A program made the translations under genes and the position numbers. This document shows, in pieces, positions 9,072-18,155 of a stretch of DNA of 64,000 nucleotides. The stretch is from Asticcacaulis solisilvae (GTDB lineage Bacteria; Pseudomonadota; Alphaproteobacteria; Caulobacterales; Caulobacteraceae). A model generated the notes under the pieces. It was not told where the DNA came from and did no database searches. It saw only the letters and a program-made list of their open reading frames with translations. The DNA lies in contig NZ_JAGGMI010000017.1 in the NCBI RefSeq assembly GCF_017875235.1, positions 1-64,000 on the forward strand, given 5' to 3'. Positions within the stretch are counted from its first letter, which is position 1, and each line of letters begins with the position of its first letter.

Positions 9072-9863
9072 ATGAGCAAGATCTATGTGGGTATCGGCGG
9101 CTGGACCTATGAGCCCTGGCGCGGGACCTTCTATCCGGACAAGCTGTCGCAGAAGAAGGAACTGGAATACGCGTCGTCGAAGGTGACCTCGATCGAGATC
9201 AATGGCACCTATTACGGCGCGCAGAAGCCCGAATCCTTCCGCAAGTGGCACGACGAAACGCCGGACGGCTTTGTCTTCACGGTCAAGGGCACCCGCTTCG
9301 CCACCAACCGCAAGGACCTGTCGCAATCAAAAGAGTCAGTCGAGCGCTTCTGCGCCAGCGGCATTTCCGAGCTGAAGGCGAAGCTGGGGCCCATCAACTG
9401 GCAGTTCATGGCAACCAAGAAGTTCGAGGCCGGGGATTTCGAAAACTTCCTCAAGCTGCTGCCGCCTGAGGCCGATGGGGTTCAGCTTAAGCACGCCATT
9501 GAAGTTCGCAACGACAGTTTCCGCGACCCGGCCTTCATCGACATGTGCCGCCACTATAATGTCACGGTCATCACGGCCGCCGACTGCGAATTTCCGCAGA
9601 TCGCCGACCTGACCTCCGATGCTGCCTATCTGCGCCTGCAGGGCTCGAGCGAAGCGCACGAGCTCGGCTATTCGGAAAAGGCGCTCGATGACTGGGCGGC
9701 GCGGATCAGGAAACTGGCGGCCGGGCATGTCCCCGACGACATGGAAGCCGTCACACGCGGCGGCCATAAGGCTGGCCCGAAGGACGTCTATGTCTATGTG
9801 ATCAGCGGCGACAAGGTGAAGAACCCTGCGGCTGCGATGGCGTTGATTGAGCGGTTAAAGTAA
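9072..9863 (+). CDS. DUF72 domain protein (YecE family)
   Basis: A 263-residue DUF72 protein. The start YVGIGGWTYEPWRGTFYP and the segments ASSKVTSIEINGTYYG, FTVKGTRFATN and EVRNDSF are signatures of this TIM-barrel-like family, whose biochemical role is not settled. The family sequence runs essentially full length. A good ribosome-binding sequence (GGAGG, 9060-9064) precedes the ATG. It lies 53 bp after the ThDP gene on the same strand, but nothing ties it to lysine catabolism. A remnant IS630 element begins immediately after its stop codon. Confidence 0.88.
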   Translation: MSKIYVGIGGWTYEPWRGTFYPDKLSQKKELEYASSKVTSIEINGTYYGAQKPESFRKWHDETPDGFVFTVKGTRFATNRKDLSQSKESVERFCASGISELKAKLGPINWQFMATKKFEAGDFENFLKLLPPEADGVQLKHAIEVRNDSFRDPAFIDMCRHYNVTVITAADCEFPQIADLTSDAAYLRLQGSSEAHELGYSEKALDDWAARIRKLAAGHVPDDMEAVTRGGHKAGPKDVYVYVISGDKVKNPAAAMALIERLK

Positions 9864-9864
9864 C

Positions 9865-10247
9865 TAGAGCGTTATGGGATTTGTCTGAATCTGGATTCCC
9901 AAATCGGGAATAATTTGATTCACTTCCTTCATCCGTTTTTTGAAGGAGGTGTCAGTGATCCGTCCCTTGTCGATGGGCCTACGTGAGCGTGCGATAGCGC
10001 GTGTTCAAGCCGGTGAAACGACACGTTCGATTGCCGAGGATTTGGGCGTTGCACCTTCGAGCGTAACGAAATGGTGGCAGCGTTATCAGCGGACAGGCAG
10101 TGCCTCTCCCGCCCAGATGGGTGGCTATAAGCCTCGGATAGTGAGAGGCGCGCACCGCGATTACTCATTGACCTCTTCCCGCCAGACGAATGCGCAAACT
10201 ACTTCAAAAACGCAGGATACGCTTCAAACTAAAATCATAACGATCTA
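9865..10247 (+). mobile_element. internally deleted IS630-family element with TA-flanked inverted repeats
   Basis: TA dinucleotides at 9865-9866 and 10246-10247 bound a roughly 380-bp element. Its ends are imperfect inverted repeats: GAGCGTTATGGGATT on the left and, read inward, GATCGTTATGATTTT on the right. TA target duplication is typical of IS630/Tc1-mariner elements. Inside is the 5' part of a transposase gene joined to its extreme 3' part, with the DDE catalytic core missing. The ends closely match those of the palindromic elements at 35631-35746 and 60180-60282, so those are probably non-autonomous relatives. Confidence 0.75.
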
Positions 10248-10248
10248 G
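9955..10248 (+). pseudogene. IS630 transposase, internal deletion
   Basis: The GTG at 9955 follows a strong AAGGAGG at 9943-9949. The reading frame gives a helix-turn-helix (LRERAIARVQAGETTRSIAE, then SVTKWWQRYQRTG) and MGGYKPR, all typical of IS630 transposase N-termini. After about residue 66 (AHRDY) the frame changes. In a neighbouring frame the sequence reads LLIDLFPPDECANYF and then KNAGYASN-stop, the exact C-terminus of these transposases. About 200 residues, including the DDE active site, have been deleted, so the product cannot transpose. Confidence 0.8.
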
Positions 10249-10282
10249 TCGAGTGTCTGCGGCTAATAGCCCCTCACCCCAG

Positions 10283-10309
10283 CCCTCTCCCCCGCAAGCA
10301 GGGAGAGGG
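10283..10309 (-). terminator. hairpin after the receiver-kinase-receiver gene
   Basis: CCCTCTCCC and GGGAGAGGG form a perfect 9-bp stem just past the stop codon of the minus-strand gene ending at 10312. It is one of several intergenic G/C palindromes in the window. No long T-run follows on the minus strand, so termination is likely but not certain. Confidence 0.5.
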
Positions 10310-10311
10310 AG

Positions 10312-11943
10312 TCAGACCTTCACCTTCGAAGCTTCGATATCCTTCTCGATCTTGCCAAGCGTCTCCTGCAACAGCTCCAGATAGACGGGCTTGACCAGAT
10401 GATGGTCGAAGCCGGCCTCCTTGGCGCGCTGGCGGTGCTCGTCCTGGCCCCACCCTGTCTGGGCGATGAAGACCGTGTTTTTCAGGTGCGGTTCCTGCTT
10501 CATCGCGGCGCACAGGTCGTAGCCGTTCATGCCGGGCAGGCCGATATCCATCATCACCACGTCGGGACGATAAACCTTCGACAGCTCGATGGCGTCCGGG
10601 CCGTTATGGGCCAGCTTATAGTCGTGGCCGAGCATTTCGATCATCCAGCCCGTCGTCTGGGCCAAGGCCTCGTTGTCCTCGACGATCAGGATGCGCAGCC
10701 CCCCGCCCGGTGGCGCTTCGGTCGCCTGGGACGGCGTTTCCGAGGCAGACACGGTGTCGTTCCCTTCGGCCAGAGGCAGCCGGACGGCGAACTCGCTGCC
10801 GGCATTCAGACCGTCGCTCGACGCGGATATGGTGCCGCCGTGCATTTCGACCAGGGCCTTGACCAGGGTCAGACCTACACCCAGTCCTCCGTGCGCGCGT
10901 TCCAGCGAACCGTCGGCCTGGGCGAACATGTCAAAGATGCGCGCTATGGTCTCGGGCGTCATGCCCAGGCCCTGGTCCTTGATGCGGACCGTGACGAAGT
11001 CTTCGTCCGTCTCGGCGCTCAAACGGATTTCGCGACCGGGCTCGCTGTACTTGGCGGCGTTGTTGAGAAGGTTGGAAAAGACCTGCGCCAGGCGCGTCAG
11101 GTCGGCCTCAAGCCACACCGGCGATTTCGGCAGGTCGACGATCAGGGTGTGGTCGAAATTGTCGATCAGGGGCTGCGAGATTTCAACCGCCGCATTCAGG
11201 ATATCGCGCACATCCAGGCGCTCGGGCTTCAGCACGATCTTGCCGCGCGTGATGCGGGCGACGTCCATCAGGTCGTCGACCAGGCGGACCATCTGCTTGA
11301 CCTGACGCTCCATCATGCCCAGCGCCTGCTCGCGGACGTGCTTGGGCGAACGGCCCGACGCCAGTATGGTCACTGAATTGCTGATCGGCGCCAATGGATT
11401 GCGCAGTTCGTGCGCCAGGGTCGCCAGGAACTCGTCCTTGCGCTGGTCGGCCTCCTGCAAGGCCCTGGCGTATTGCTGGCTTTCCTTCAGCAGGCGGCGG
11501 TTCTCCTCGGCCGAGGCAGCGAGATTGTCGCGCTGACGGGCGATCTGCTGGCGCTGGCGGTAAAGCTCGAAGAAGACATCGCACTTGGAACGCAGGATGT
11601 CCGGTTCCAGTGGTTTTTCGAGATAGTCGACGGCGCCCGCTTCATACCCCCTGAACCGCCGGACGCGGTCGGCGGAGCCGGCCGTCAGGAAGATGATCGG
11701 AATGCGCCGCGTGCGTTCGTTGCCGCGCATGGTTTCAGCCAGTTCGAAGCCGTCCATCTCGGGCATCATGACGTCGAGCAGGGCCAGGGCGACATCGTGT
11801 TTCAGCAGCATTTCCAGCGCGTCGACGCCGGACCTGGCCTTGATCATCTCCAGGCCCTCGCGGCGCAGGACAGCCTCAAGCGACAACAGGTTTTCGGACA
11901 GGTCATCGACCAGCAGGAACTTGACCGTATCGGTTGCCGTCAT
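10312..11943 (-). CDS. receiver-histidine kinase-receiver hybrid protein
   Basis: A 543-residue soluble protein. An N-terminal receiver (about 8-122, FLLVDDLSENLL, phosphoacceptor in LALLDVMMPEMDG) is followed by a coiled coil, HisKA with LAHELRNPLAP (about 170-235), HATPase with NLLNNAAKYSEPGREI and GGLGVGLTLVK (about 275-390), and a second receiver (about 415-532, ILIVEDNEA, VVMMDIGLPGMNGYDL). There is no membrane segment. Its likely input is phosphate or protein contact from the upstream kinase. The ATG at 11943 overlaps the cheB stop (ATGA), so it is the last gene of the four-gene operon. The receiver-first layout suggests an intermediate step in a relay. Confidence 0.9.
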   Translation of the reverse strand: MTATDTVKFLLVDDLSENLLSLEAVLRREGLEMIKARSGVDALEMLLKHDVALALLDVMMPEMDGFELAETMRGNERTRRIPIIFLTAGSADRVRRFRGYEAGAVDYLEKPLEPDILRSKCDVFFELYRQRQQIARQRDNLAASAEENRRLLKESQQYARALQEADQRKDEFLATLAHELRNPLAPISNSVTILASGRSPKHVREQALGMMERQVKQMVRLVDDLMDVARITRGKIVLKPERLDVRDILNAAVEISQPLIDNFDHTLIVDLPKSPVWLEADLTRLAQVFSNLLNNAAKYSEPGREIRLSAETDEDFVTVRIKDQGLGMTPETIARIFDMFAQADGSLERAHGGLGVGLTLVKALVEMHGGTISASSDGLNAGSEFAVRLPLAEGNDTVSASETPSQATEAPPGGGLRILIVEDNEALAQTTGWMIEMLGHDYKLAHNGPDAIELSKVYRPDVVMMDIGLPGMNGYDLCAAMKQEPHLKNTVFIAQTGWGQDEHRQRAKEAGFDHHLVKPVYLELLQETLGKIEKDIEASKVKV

Positions 11944-12563
11944 GCGTTGGCCCCCATGGTCTGCCCGATCCTCTGGAGGTACTGCGCCATGTCGTCCAGG
12001 CTTAAGACCAGCGCCCCCGGGCAAGCTTCGATCGCCGCCTGCGGCATGGCGGCCTGGTAGGCCTCCGCCGGATCTTCGATAAGGGCTGTTCCGCCGGCGA
12101 GCATGATGGTGCTCAATCCTTGCGCGCCATCATTGTTGGCGCCGGTGAGCACGATGCCTAAAAGGCCCGCGCCATAGGCATCCGCCGCGGTTTCAAACAG
12201 CACATTGATACTTGGGCGTGAAAACAGGACGGGTTCCTCACTTGACAGCGACAGGCGGCGGTCCGGTTCGACCATGAGATGATAGTCAGGCGGCGCGAAA
12301 TAGACATTCCCGGGCAGAATCGGCTCCTTGTCCTCGGCCTCGCGCACACTGAGCGCGCATTTGTCGTCGAACAGTTCCGCGACGATGCTCTTCTTGCCGG
12401 GCGGCAGGTGGATACAGATCATGATCGGCAACGGATAGTCGCGTGGCAGTCCAGGCAGAATGGCCGACAAGGCCTTCAGCCCGCCGGCCGATACGCCGAT
12501 GACGATGGCCTCGACCGGCGTTGCCGGAGTCGCGGCTGACTTGGCGGGGGCGGACGTTTTCAT
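11940..12563 (-). CDS. cheB: stand-alone CheB-type methylesterase domain protein
   Basis: A 207-residue protein containing only the CheB methylesterase domain, without the receiver of chemotaxis CheB. The catalytic serine lies in VIGVSAGGLKAL, the histidine in ICIHLPPGKKS, and the aspartate region in GIVLTGANNDGAQG. The last normally reads GMGxDG, so this acidic residue is shifted or altered. Known CheB enzymes deamidate and demethylate chemoreceptors, but no chemoreceptor is present. In kinase operons of this type CheB and CheR are thought to modify the sensor kinase. Both ends overlap the neighbouring genes as ATGA. Confidence 0.88.
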   Translation of the reverse strand: MKTSAPAKSAATPATPVEAIVIGVSAGGLKALSAILPGLPRDYPLPIMICIHLPPGKKSIVAELFDDKCALSVREAEDKEPILPGNVYFAPPDYHLMVEPDRRLSLSSEEPVLFSRPSINVLFETAADAYGAGLLGIVLTGANNDGAQGLSTIMLAGGTALIEDPAEAYQAAMPQAAIEACPGALVLSLDDMAQYLQRIGQTMGANA

Positions 12564-13408
12564 GACCTGTCCCGTTTCTGATAGATGCGTTCATCACGCG
12601 CGAATTCGGTAAATCCGTCGGCATGGGCGGAAAAGCGCAAGGTCTCCTTGGCGCCTAACCCCAGAAAGCCCTTGCGTGCCAGGGACTGTGAGAACAGGCC
12701 GATCGCCCGGTCCTGCAGATCCTTGTTGAAATAGATCAGGACATTGCGGCACGACACCAGCTGGGTTTCAGCGAAGACCGCGTCCGTCGCCAGGCTGTGG
12801 TCGGAAAAGACGGCGTTCTTGCGCAAGGACTTGTCAAACGACGCCGCGCCATAGGCAGCCGTATAGTAGTCGGACAGCGACGACTTGCCTCCGGACAAAC
12901 GGTGGTTCTCGGTAAACAGCTTGACGCGGTCGAGGTCATAGACGCCCATCTCGGCGCGCTTCAGGGCGTCGGGATTGATGTCGGTGGCGTAGAACATGGT
13001 CCGTTCCAGCAGGCCTTCCTCGCGGAACAGGATGGCGAAGGAATAGAGCTCCTCGCCCGTCGAACAGCCGGCGATCCACACCTTGAGCGACGGATAGGTG
13101 CGCAGATGCGGCACGACCTTTTCGCGAATGGCCCGGAAATACAGGGGGTCGCGGAACATCTCCGACACCTGCACCGTCAGGTAACCCAGTAATGACGGCA
13201 GCATGGAGGCGTCATGCAGGACCTGGTCCTGCAGCACCGAAAAGGAGCGGCAGTTGAAGAATTCACGCGCCTGGCTCAGGCGCCGCTTGACCGACGCCAT
13301 GGCGTATCCCCGGAAGTCGTAATGATACTTCTGGAAAATGGCCTCGAGCAGCAGACGGATTTCGATGTCCTCCGTCTTGGCTGCCGACAGGTGGGCGGGC
13401 GCGGTCAT
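12560..13408 (-). CDS. cheR: CheR-type protein-glutamate methyltransferase
   Basis: A 282-residue CheR. An N-terminal helical domain (about 10-75, with YDFRGYAMASVKRRL) is followed by a SAM-binding domain with VWIAGCSTGEELYSFAI (motif I), YATDINPDAL and LVSCRNVLIYF. The ATG at 13408 is preceded by AAGGTGATGAG and sits 16 bp after the upstream kinase stop. The stop overlaps cheB (ATGA). CheR uses S-adenosylmethionine to methylate glutamates in receptors. Without a chemoreceptor here, the target may be the coiled-coil region of the adjacent hybrid kinase; this is inference. Confidence 0.92.
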   Translation of the reverse strand: MTAPAHLSAAKTEDIEIRLLLEAIFQKYHYDFRGYAMASVKRRLSQAREFFNCRSFSVLQDQVLHDASMLPSLLGYLTVQVSEMFRDPLYFRAIREKVVPHLRTYPSLKVWIAGCSTGEELYSFAILFREEGLLERTMFYATDINPDALKRAEMGVYDLDRVKLFTENHRLSGGKSSLSDYYTAAYGAASFDKSLRKNAVFSDHSLATDAVFAETQLVSCRNVLIYFNKDLQDRAIGLFSQSLARKGFLGLGAKETLRFSAHADGFTEFARDERIYQKRDRS

Positions 13409-13424
13409 CTCATCACCTTGGCCT

Positions 13425-16400
13425 TCATCGCGGCATCCACACCCGTACGAGCGACACCAGCTTCTCGACATCAAGCGGCTTGGCCATGTAGTCGTTGGCG
13501 CCGGCGTCCAGGCACTTTTCCTGGTCGTCCTTCATCGCCTTGGCGGTCAGCATGATGACCGGCAGCTTCTTCCATTCGGCGCGCTTGCGGATTTCGCGCG
13601 TGGCAGTCAAACCGTCCATCTCCGGCATCATGACGTCCATTAGGACGAGATCGATGCCGGCGGCGCCTTCATTGCCGGCGGCCTGGGCGGCGTCGAGCGC
13701 TTTCAGCGCCTCCTTGCCGTTACGCGCGATCTGGATCTGCGCCCCCAAGGGTTCGAAGATATTGGTGACGGCGTAGACATTGCGCACGTCGTCCTCGACC
13801 ACCAGAATCCGGCGGCCTTCCAAGATGCTGTCGCGGTTGCGCGCCTTGCGCAGCAGGGTCTGCTGTTCTGGCGACAGTTCCGACACCACCTGGTGCAGGA
13901 ACAGGCTGACTTCGTCGAGCAGGCGTTCCGGCGACTTGGCGCCCTTGATGATGATCGAGCGCGAATAACGGCGCAGGCGTTCTTCCTCGTCCGCCGACAG
14001 TTCGTGGCCGGTGTAGACGATGACCGGCGGGAAGGAATAGGCCTCTTCCTGGCTCAGCGTTTCCAGCAGCGAATAACCCGAAGCGTCCGGCAGGGACAGG
14101 TCCAGCACCATGCAGTCATAGGTCTGCGACTTCAGTTCATCAAGACACTCGGCCGCGGTGCCGACCGCATGGCATTCGACGTCCTGGGAGGCCAGGAGGC
14201 GGCAGACGGCGTCGCGTTGCGTGTCGTCGTCCTCGACGATCAGCACGCGGCGCATCTTGGCTTCCAGGCGCGTTTCGAAGTTCCGGAACGCTTCAATCAG
14301 CTCCTCGCGCTTCACGGGCTTGAGCATATAGCCGATGGCGCCCAGCGACAGGGCGGCGTGCATGTAATCGCTGGCCGAGACCACATGCACGGGAATGTGG
14401 CGGGTGCGCGCGTCGTGCTTGAGGCGGTCGAGGACCGACAGGCCGGAATGGTCCGGCAGGCCGACATCGAGCACGATCGCCGACGGCGTATATTGCCGCG
14501 CCGTGGTCAGCGCGTCCTCGGCCGTCGACGACAGCAGGCACTTGAAATCGAGCTCGTGCGCCAGGTCGTAGAGGATGTGGGCAAAGGCCTCATCATCCTC
14601 TACGACCAGAATGGTCCGGGAGGCATCGTCCAGTTTGTCGCGATCATCGGGGAGACGGCGCGCCGGCATGACCGGCGCCTCGGCCGTTTCAGCCTTCTTC
14701 GCGGTCGGCTTGCGGGCCGCCCTGGGCGCCGTGTCTTGCACGACCGGCGCGGGCTGGCCGCGGACCGCAGGCGCGATACTGGCGGGATCATAAACGAACG
14801 GCAGGGTGATGGCGAAGGTCGAGCCCTCACCCGGCGTACTCTCCAGCGACAGGACGCCGCCCAGGAGACGCGACAGTTCGCGCGAAATCGACAGGCCCAG
14901 GCCGGTCCCGCCATACTTGCGGCTAATGGTCGAATCCGCCTGGCGGAAGGCGTCGAACACGGCCTGCTGCTGCTCAGGCGAAATACCGATACCCGTGTCG
15001 ATAACCGCGAAGCGCAGGCGCCCGTCCTGCGTCTGGCTGATGTTCAGTTCGACCGAACCGTCCTCCGTGAACTTGAAGGCGTTCGACAGCAGGTTTTTCA
15101 ATACCTGCTCCAGCCGCAGCCGGTCGGTATCGATGACTTCCGGCAGTCCGTCGGCGATCACCGTGCGGAACTCCAGCCCCTTCTGGCTGCCGACGTGATC
15201 GAAAGTCCGGCGCAGGTCGTTCGCCAGCCGTTGCAGCGATACCGGCTCGGGCCGGATATCCATCTGGCCGGCCTCGATCTTGGACAGGTCGAGGATGTCG
15301 TTGATCAGGGCCAGCAGGTCGTTGCCCGACGACTGGATGGTCCGGGCGAACTTGACCTGCTCTTCGGTCAGGTTGCCTTCGGTGTTGTCGGACAGCAGCT
15401 TGGCCAGGATCAGCGACGAATTGAGCGGCGTGCGCAGTTCATGCGACATGTTGGCTAGGAAGTCGGACTTGTAGCGGCTGGCCTGTTCCAGTTCGCGCGC
15501 CTTGGCCTCGACCGTGTCGCGGGCGCGGCTGATTTCGTCCTTCTGCACCTCCAGGGCCTGTGCCTGCTCTTCGAGCTGGTTGTTCGTCTGCTCCAGCTCC
15601 GCCTGCTGTTGTTCCAGGCGGATGTGCGACTCTTTCAGCGCGCGGCTCTGCTCTTCCAGTTCCTCGTTATTGACGCGCAGCTCCTCGGACTGGCTTTGCA
15701 GTTCCTCTGACTGACGCTGGGTTTCCTCAAGCAGGCTCTGCAGATGCTGGCGATAGCGCGCCGAGCGCACGGCGATGCTAATGAATTCAGAGGTGCGTTG
15801 CAGCAGCGCCTGCGTCGTATCGGGGAGCGCTTTCAGGAAACCCAGTTCGACCACGGCGTCGACGCTGCCTTCGGACACGGCCGGCATGATGACGACCTGG
15901 CGCGGCCGCCACTGGCCAAGCGCCGAGCCCGCCTTGATATGGGCGTCCGGCAGGTCCGTCAGCACGATCGGCCTGGACGCCGCGGCGGCTTCACCCAGCA
16001 GGCCTTCGCCGCTACGGAAAGCTTCAGGCGTATCGCTGTCGGACGGCACGCCATAGGTGGCGGCGCGGCGGAAAATCCCGCCCTCCTTTACGTAGAATGC
16101 GGCGACGTCGCTCCCGGTATAGTTGGTCAGATAGGTCAGGATATTGTGGCCCAACTGCTCCATGTTCTGCTCGCCCAGCATGGCGTTCGACAAACCGACC
16201 TGGCCCGACTGCAGCCACTCCTCGCGCCGGCGCGCGGCACTGGTCCGGCCGATCAGGGCCGCGATGATGCCGGTCAGGATCACGCCGAGAATAGCCGCGA
16301 TGGCTATGGAGGCCGTCGCCGTCACATAGGCGGCGTTCATCTCGGTGATCTTCTGGGCGCGCTTCTGGGCCTCCTCGGCCTGCATGCTGCTGACCGAGGT

Positions 16401-16895
16401 TCGCACGATATCCATGTCGGCCTTGCCGCGGTCCGTCAGCACGATCGCCTGCGCCGCCTCGAAACCCTGCGTGCGGCGCACTTCAATGGTTTCCGCCAGT
16501 TCCGCCAGCTTGGCGTTCACCCGCAGCCGGATACCGGCCAGCCGGCCTTGCTGGCTGGGATCGCCTTCGGTGAGCCCTTCGAGAATCTTGAGCTCGTTCT
16601 CCAGTTCGGCGCGCGCGACATTATAGGGCTGCAGATACGAATCCCGACCGGTCAGCACATACCCCCGCTGGCCCGTTTCCGCGTCCTTCAAAAGCGAGAA
16701 GATATCGCTGGCGCCAATCAGCACGCTGTGGGTCCGCATAACTTCCAGGTTATTGCGGCGCACCGTCTCGATATTCATGTACGAGATAATGCCGCTTGCC
16801 ACGAAAAACGCCGCCACGACGGCCAGGCTGAGGGATGTGACGATATCGGCTTTTGCCTGGCGGCCGAAACCCGCCAGAAACGAAGGTGACTGCAT
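13425..16895 (-). CDS. CHASE3-GAF hybrid histidine kinase with three receiver domains
   Basis: A 1156-residue inner-membrane sensor kinase. The order is TM1 (about 18-40), periplasmic CHASE3 with LLKDAETGQRGYVLTG (about 40-185), TM2 (about 190-212), GAF (about 240-370), a long Glu/Gln-rich coiled coil (about 375-465), HisKA with NMSHELRTPLNSS, HATPase with NLLSNAFKFTE and GGTGLGLSIS, then three receivers. The phosphoacceptor motifs are IVLDVGLPDHSG, MVLDLSLPDASG and VLMDVMMPEMDG. The ATG at 16895 is used because the transmembrane segment begins shortly after. It is the first gene of the kinase-CheR-CheB-kinase operon, and the coiled coil, rich in Glu/Gln pairs, is a plausible methylation target. 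Confidence 0.93.
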   Translation of the reverse strand: MQSPSFLAGFGRQAKADIVTSLSLAVVAAFFVASGIISYMNIETVRRNNLEVMRTHSVLIGASDIFSLLKDAETGQRGYVLTGRDSYLQPYNVARAELENELKILEGLTEGDPSQQGRLAGIRLRVNAKLAELAETIEVRRTQGFEAAQAIVLTDRGKADMDIVRTSVSSMQAEEAQKRAQKITEMNAAYVTATASIAIAAILGVILTGIIAALIGRTSAARRREEWLQSGQVGLSNAMLGEQNMEQLGHNILTYLTNYTGSDVAAFYVKEGGIFRRAATYGVPSDSDTPEAFRSGEGLLGEAAAASRPIVLTDLPDAHIKAGSALGQWRPRQVVIMPAVSEGSVDAVVELGFLKALPDTTQALLQRTSEFISIAVRSARYRQHLQSLLEETQRQSEELQSQSEELRVNNEELEEQSRALKESHIRLEQQQAELEQTNNQLEEQAQALEVQKDEISRARDTVEAKARELEQASRYKSDFLANMSHELRTPLNSSLILAKLLSDNTEGNLTEEQVKFARTIQSSGNDLLALINDILDLSKIEAGQMDIRPEPVSLQRLANDLRRTFDHVGSQKGLEFRTVIADGLPEVIDTDRLRLEQVLKNLLSNAFKFTEDGSVELNISQTQDGRLRFAVIDTGIGISPEQQQAVFDAFRQADSTISRKYGGTGLGLSISRELSRLLGGVLSLESTPGEGSTFAITLPFVYDPASIAPAVRGQPAPVVQDTAPRAARKPTAKKAETAEAPVMPARRLPDDRDKLDDASRTILVVEDDEAFAHILYDLAHELDFKCLLSSTAEDALTTARQYTPSAIVLDVGLPDHSGLSVLDRLKHDARTRHIPVHVVSASDYMHAALSLGAIGYMLKPVKREELIEAFRNFETRLEAKMRRVLIVEDDDTQRDAVCRLLASQDVECHAVGTAAECLDELKSQTYDCMVLDLSLPDASGYSLLETLSQEEAYSFPPVIVYTGHELSADEEERLRRYSRSIIIKGAKSPERLLDEVSLFLHQVVSELSPEQQTLLRKARNRDSILEGRRILVVEDDVRNVYAVTNIFEPLGAQIQIARNGKEALKALDAAQAAGNEGAAGIDLVLMDVMMPEMDGLTATREIRKRAEWKKLPVIMLTAKAMKDDQEKCLDAGANDYMAKPLDVEKLVSLVRVWMPR

Positions 16896-17245
16896 GTGTG
16901 TTCCCAAGGGACGCCGGTCCCCATGTCCGGCGCAGCCCCAAAGGTCCAAGCTAAGGCCCGGCCCGCAAGCATCCAATAAGGAGCGCCGATTTTTCCATAA
17001 GAATGTCGTAAGCAACGCAAACAAAAGTGTGCCTTGCACACCCACTACACGAAACGCCAGTCGCACCGTTATCGAAAGAGACGAAAACACTTGTAATTGC
17101 AAGGATTAAAGCTGGCGGCATCAATCCCTTTTCACGAAGTCGTGGCCCGGAGTCGCCCGAATCCACATCGCATTTTTATCGCCTTTTGACATTAACTGCC
17201 GGTGAAAAAAAGCCGCAGAAAGACGGCGTCGGTGGAGAATGCCTA

Positions 17246-17947
17246 ATGTACAATCTGGCCAAGCAGGCCAGGTCCGCAGCCGCGGATCTGGATCACTCAT
17301 TCATGCCGCGCAAGCTTGCCGGTAAACGGGTGCTGATCACGGGCGTCGAGAGCGCACTGGGTCAGGCCATTGCCCGGCGTTTCGCATGGGAAGGCGCGCA
17401 TGTGGCGCTGCTGTCCTCGGCCGGCATTCCCGATGCCTTGCGTCAGTCGATCCAGCAGATGCGCCGTATCTGCGTGACCATCAATGGCGATATGCGCGAA
17501 CTGGACACCTGCGACCGCGCCCTGGATGAAGCCCTTACCGCCTTTGACGGATTGGACATACTGGTCAACAATCCGCCGGAACGCGACAGCGCCATGGTCG
17601 GCGGCGTGCCGCCCCTCGCCTTCGCCACCCTCTACCTGACGCGCAATGCCTTGAGGGTAATGGACGCCGGCGGTGCCATCATCAATACGGCGTTCGACGA
17701 CACGGTACCGGCCTTTACCCGCTCCCTGGCCCAGGTCGCCGCCAAGCATGGAGTCCGCGTCAACGCCGTGGCGCCCGCGCCCCTGCCCCCGCTGACCGCC
17801 GCCAATCAAGACTTGCGGCCCGCAACCGCGCCTGCGCCAATCGCCGAGGATGACCTGGCCACGAGCTTCGTCTTCCTGGCCAGCAGCGAGTCGGCAGGCA
17901 TGAACGGTCAGTTGATCGACGCGGCGGATTTCGTCAGCGTGGCCTGA
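17246..17947 (+). CDS. degenerate short-chain dehydrogenase/reductase
   Basis: A 233-residue SDR-like protein. The fold is recognisable from KRVLITGVESALGQAIARRFA (cofactor loop), INGDMRE, ILVNN and the C-terminal SSESAGMNGQLIDAADF. However, NNAG reads NNPP, and the catalytic Ser and Tyr-x-x-x-Lys region is replaced by NTAFDDTVPAFTRSLAQVAA, lacking Tyr and Lys. Oxidoreductase activity is therefore doubtful and a binding or regulatory role is possible. The ATG at 17246 has GGAGAA upstream. It is divergent from the hybrid kinase operon across about 350 bp and overlaps the Cys-rich gene tail-to-tail by 14 bp. Confidence 0.75.
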   Translation: MYNLAKQARSAAADLDHSFMPRKLAGKRVLITGVESALGQAIARRFAWEGAHVALLSSAGIPDALRQSIQQMRRICVTINGDMRELDTCDRALDEALTAFDGLDILVNNPPERDSAMVGGVPPLAFATLYLTRNALRVMDAGGAIINTAFDDTVPAFTRSLAQVAAKHGVRVNAVAPAPLPPLTAANQDLRPATAPAPIAEDDLATSFVFLASSESAGMNGQLIDAADFVSVA

Positions 17948-18155
17948 TATCCTTCGTCAAGGCTGCAATCGAGGCGCATGCTCCGCATGTGTCGCACCCC
18001 GTACCGCAGCTTCTGGGCGCCTGTTCAGGCGCCCGCCCGGTCAAGCGCGTCCGCAGAACCTGGAGGGTCTTGGGGCTGATCTTGCCCAGCAGATGCCACA
18101 AGCTGAACACAACGGCGACCGCCAGTACAGCATATTGCAGGATCAGATAGGCCAT
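17934..18155 (-). CDS. FeoB-associated Cys-rich membrane protein
   Basis: A 73-residue protein with one N-terminal membrane helix (LILQYAVLAVAVVFSLWHLL, about 4-23). The basic middle is followed by a Cys-rich tail, CGTGCDTCGACAS. This layout matches the small Cys-rich proteins encoded after feoB. Their role is unknown; iron or iron-sulfur handling at the FeoB channel is suggested by the cysteines. The start at 18155 lies inside the end of feoB (13-bp overlap), so it is translated from the feoAB mRNA. Confidence 0.7.
   Translation of the reverse strand: MAYLILQYAVLAVAVVFSLWHLLGKISPKTLQVLRTRLTGRAPEQAPRSCGTGCDTCGACASIAALTKDIRPR

Noticed and set aside
17027..17245. N-terminal extension of the degenerate SDR
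   Set aside because: It runs through the divergent promoter region; the ATG at 17246 has a ribosome-binding site and starts just before the Rossmann motif.
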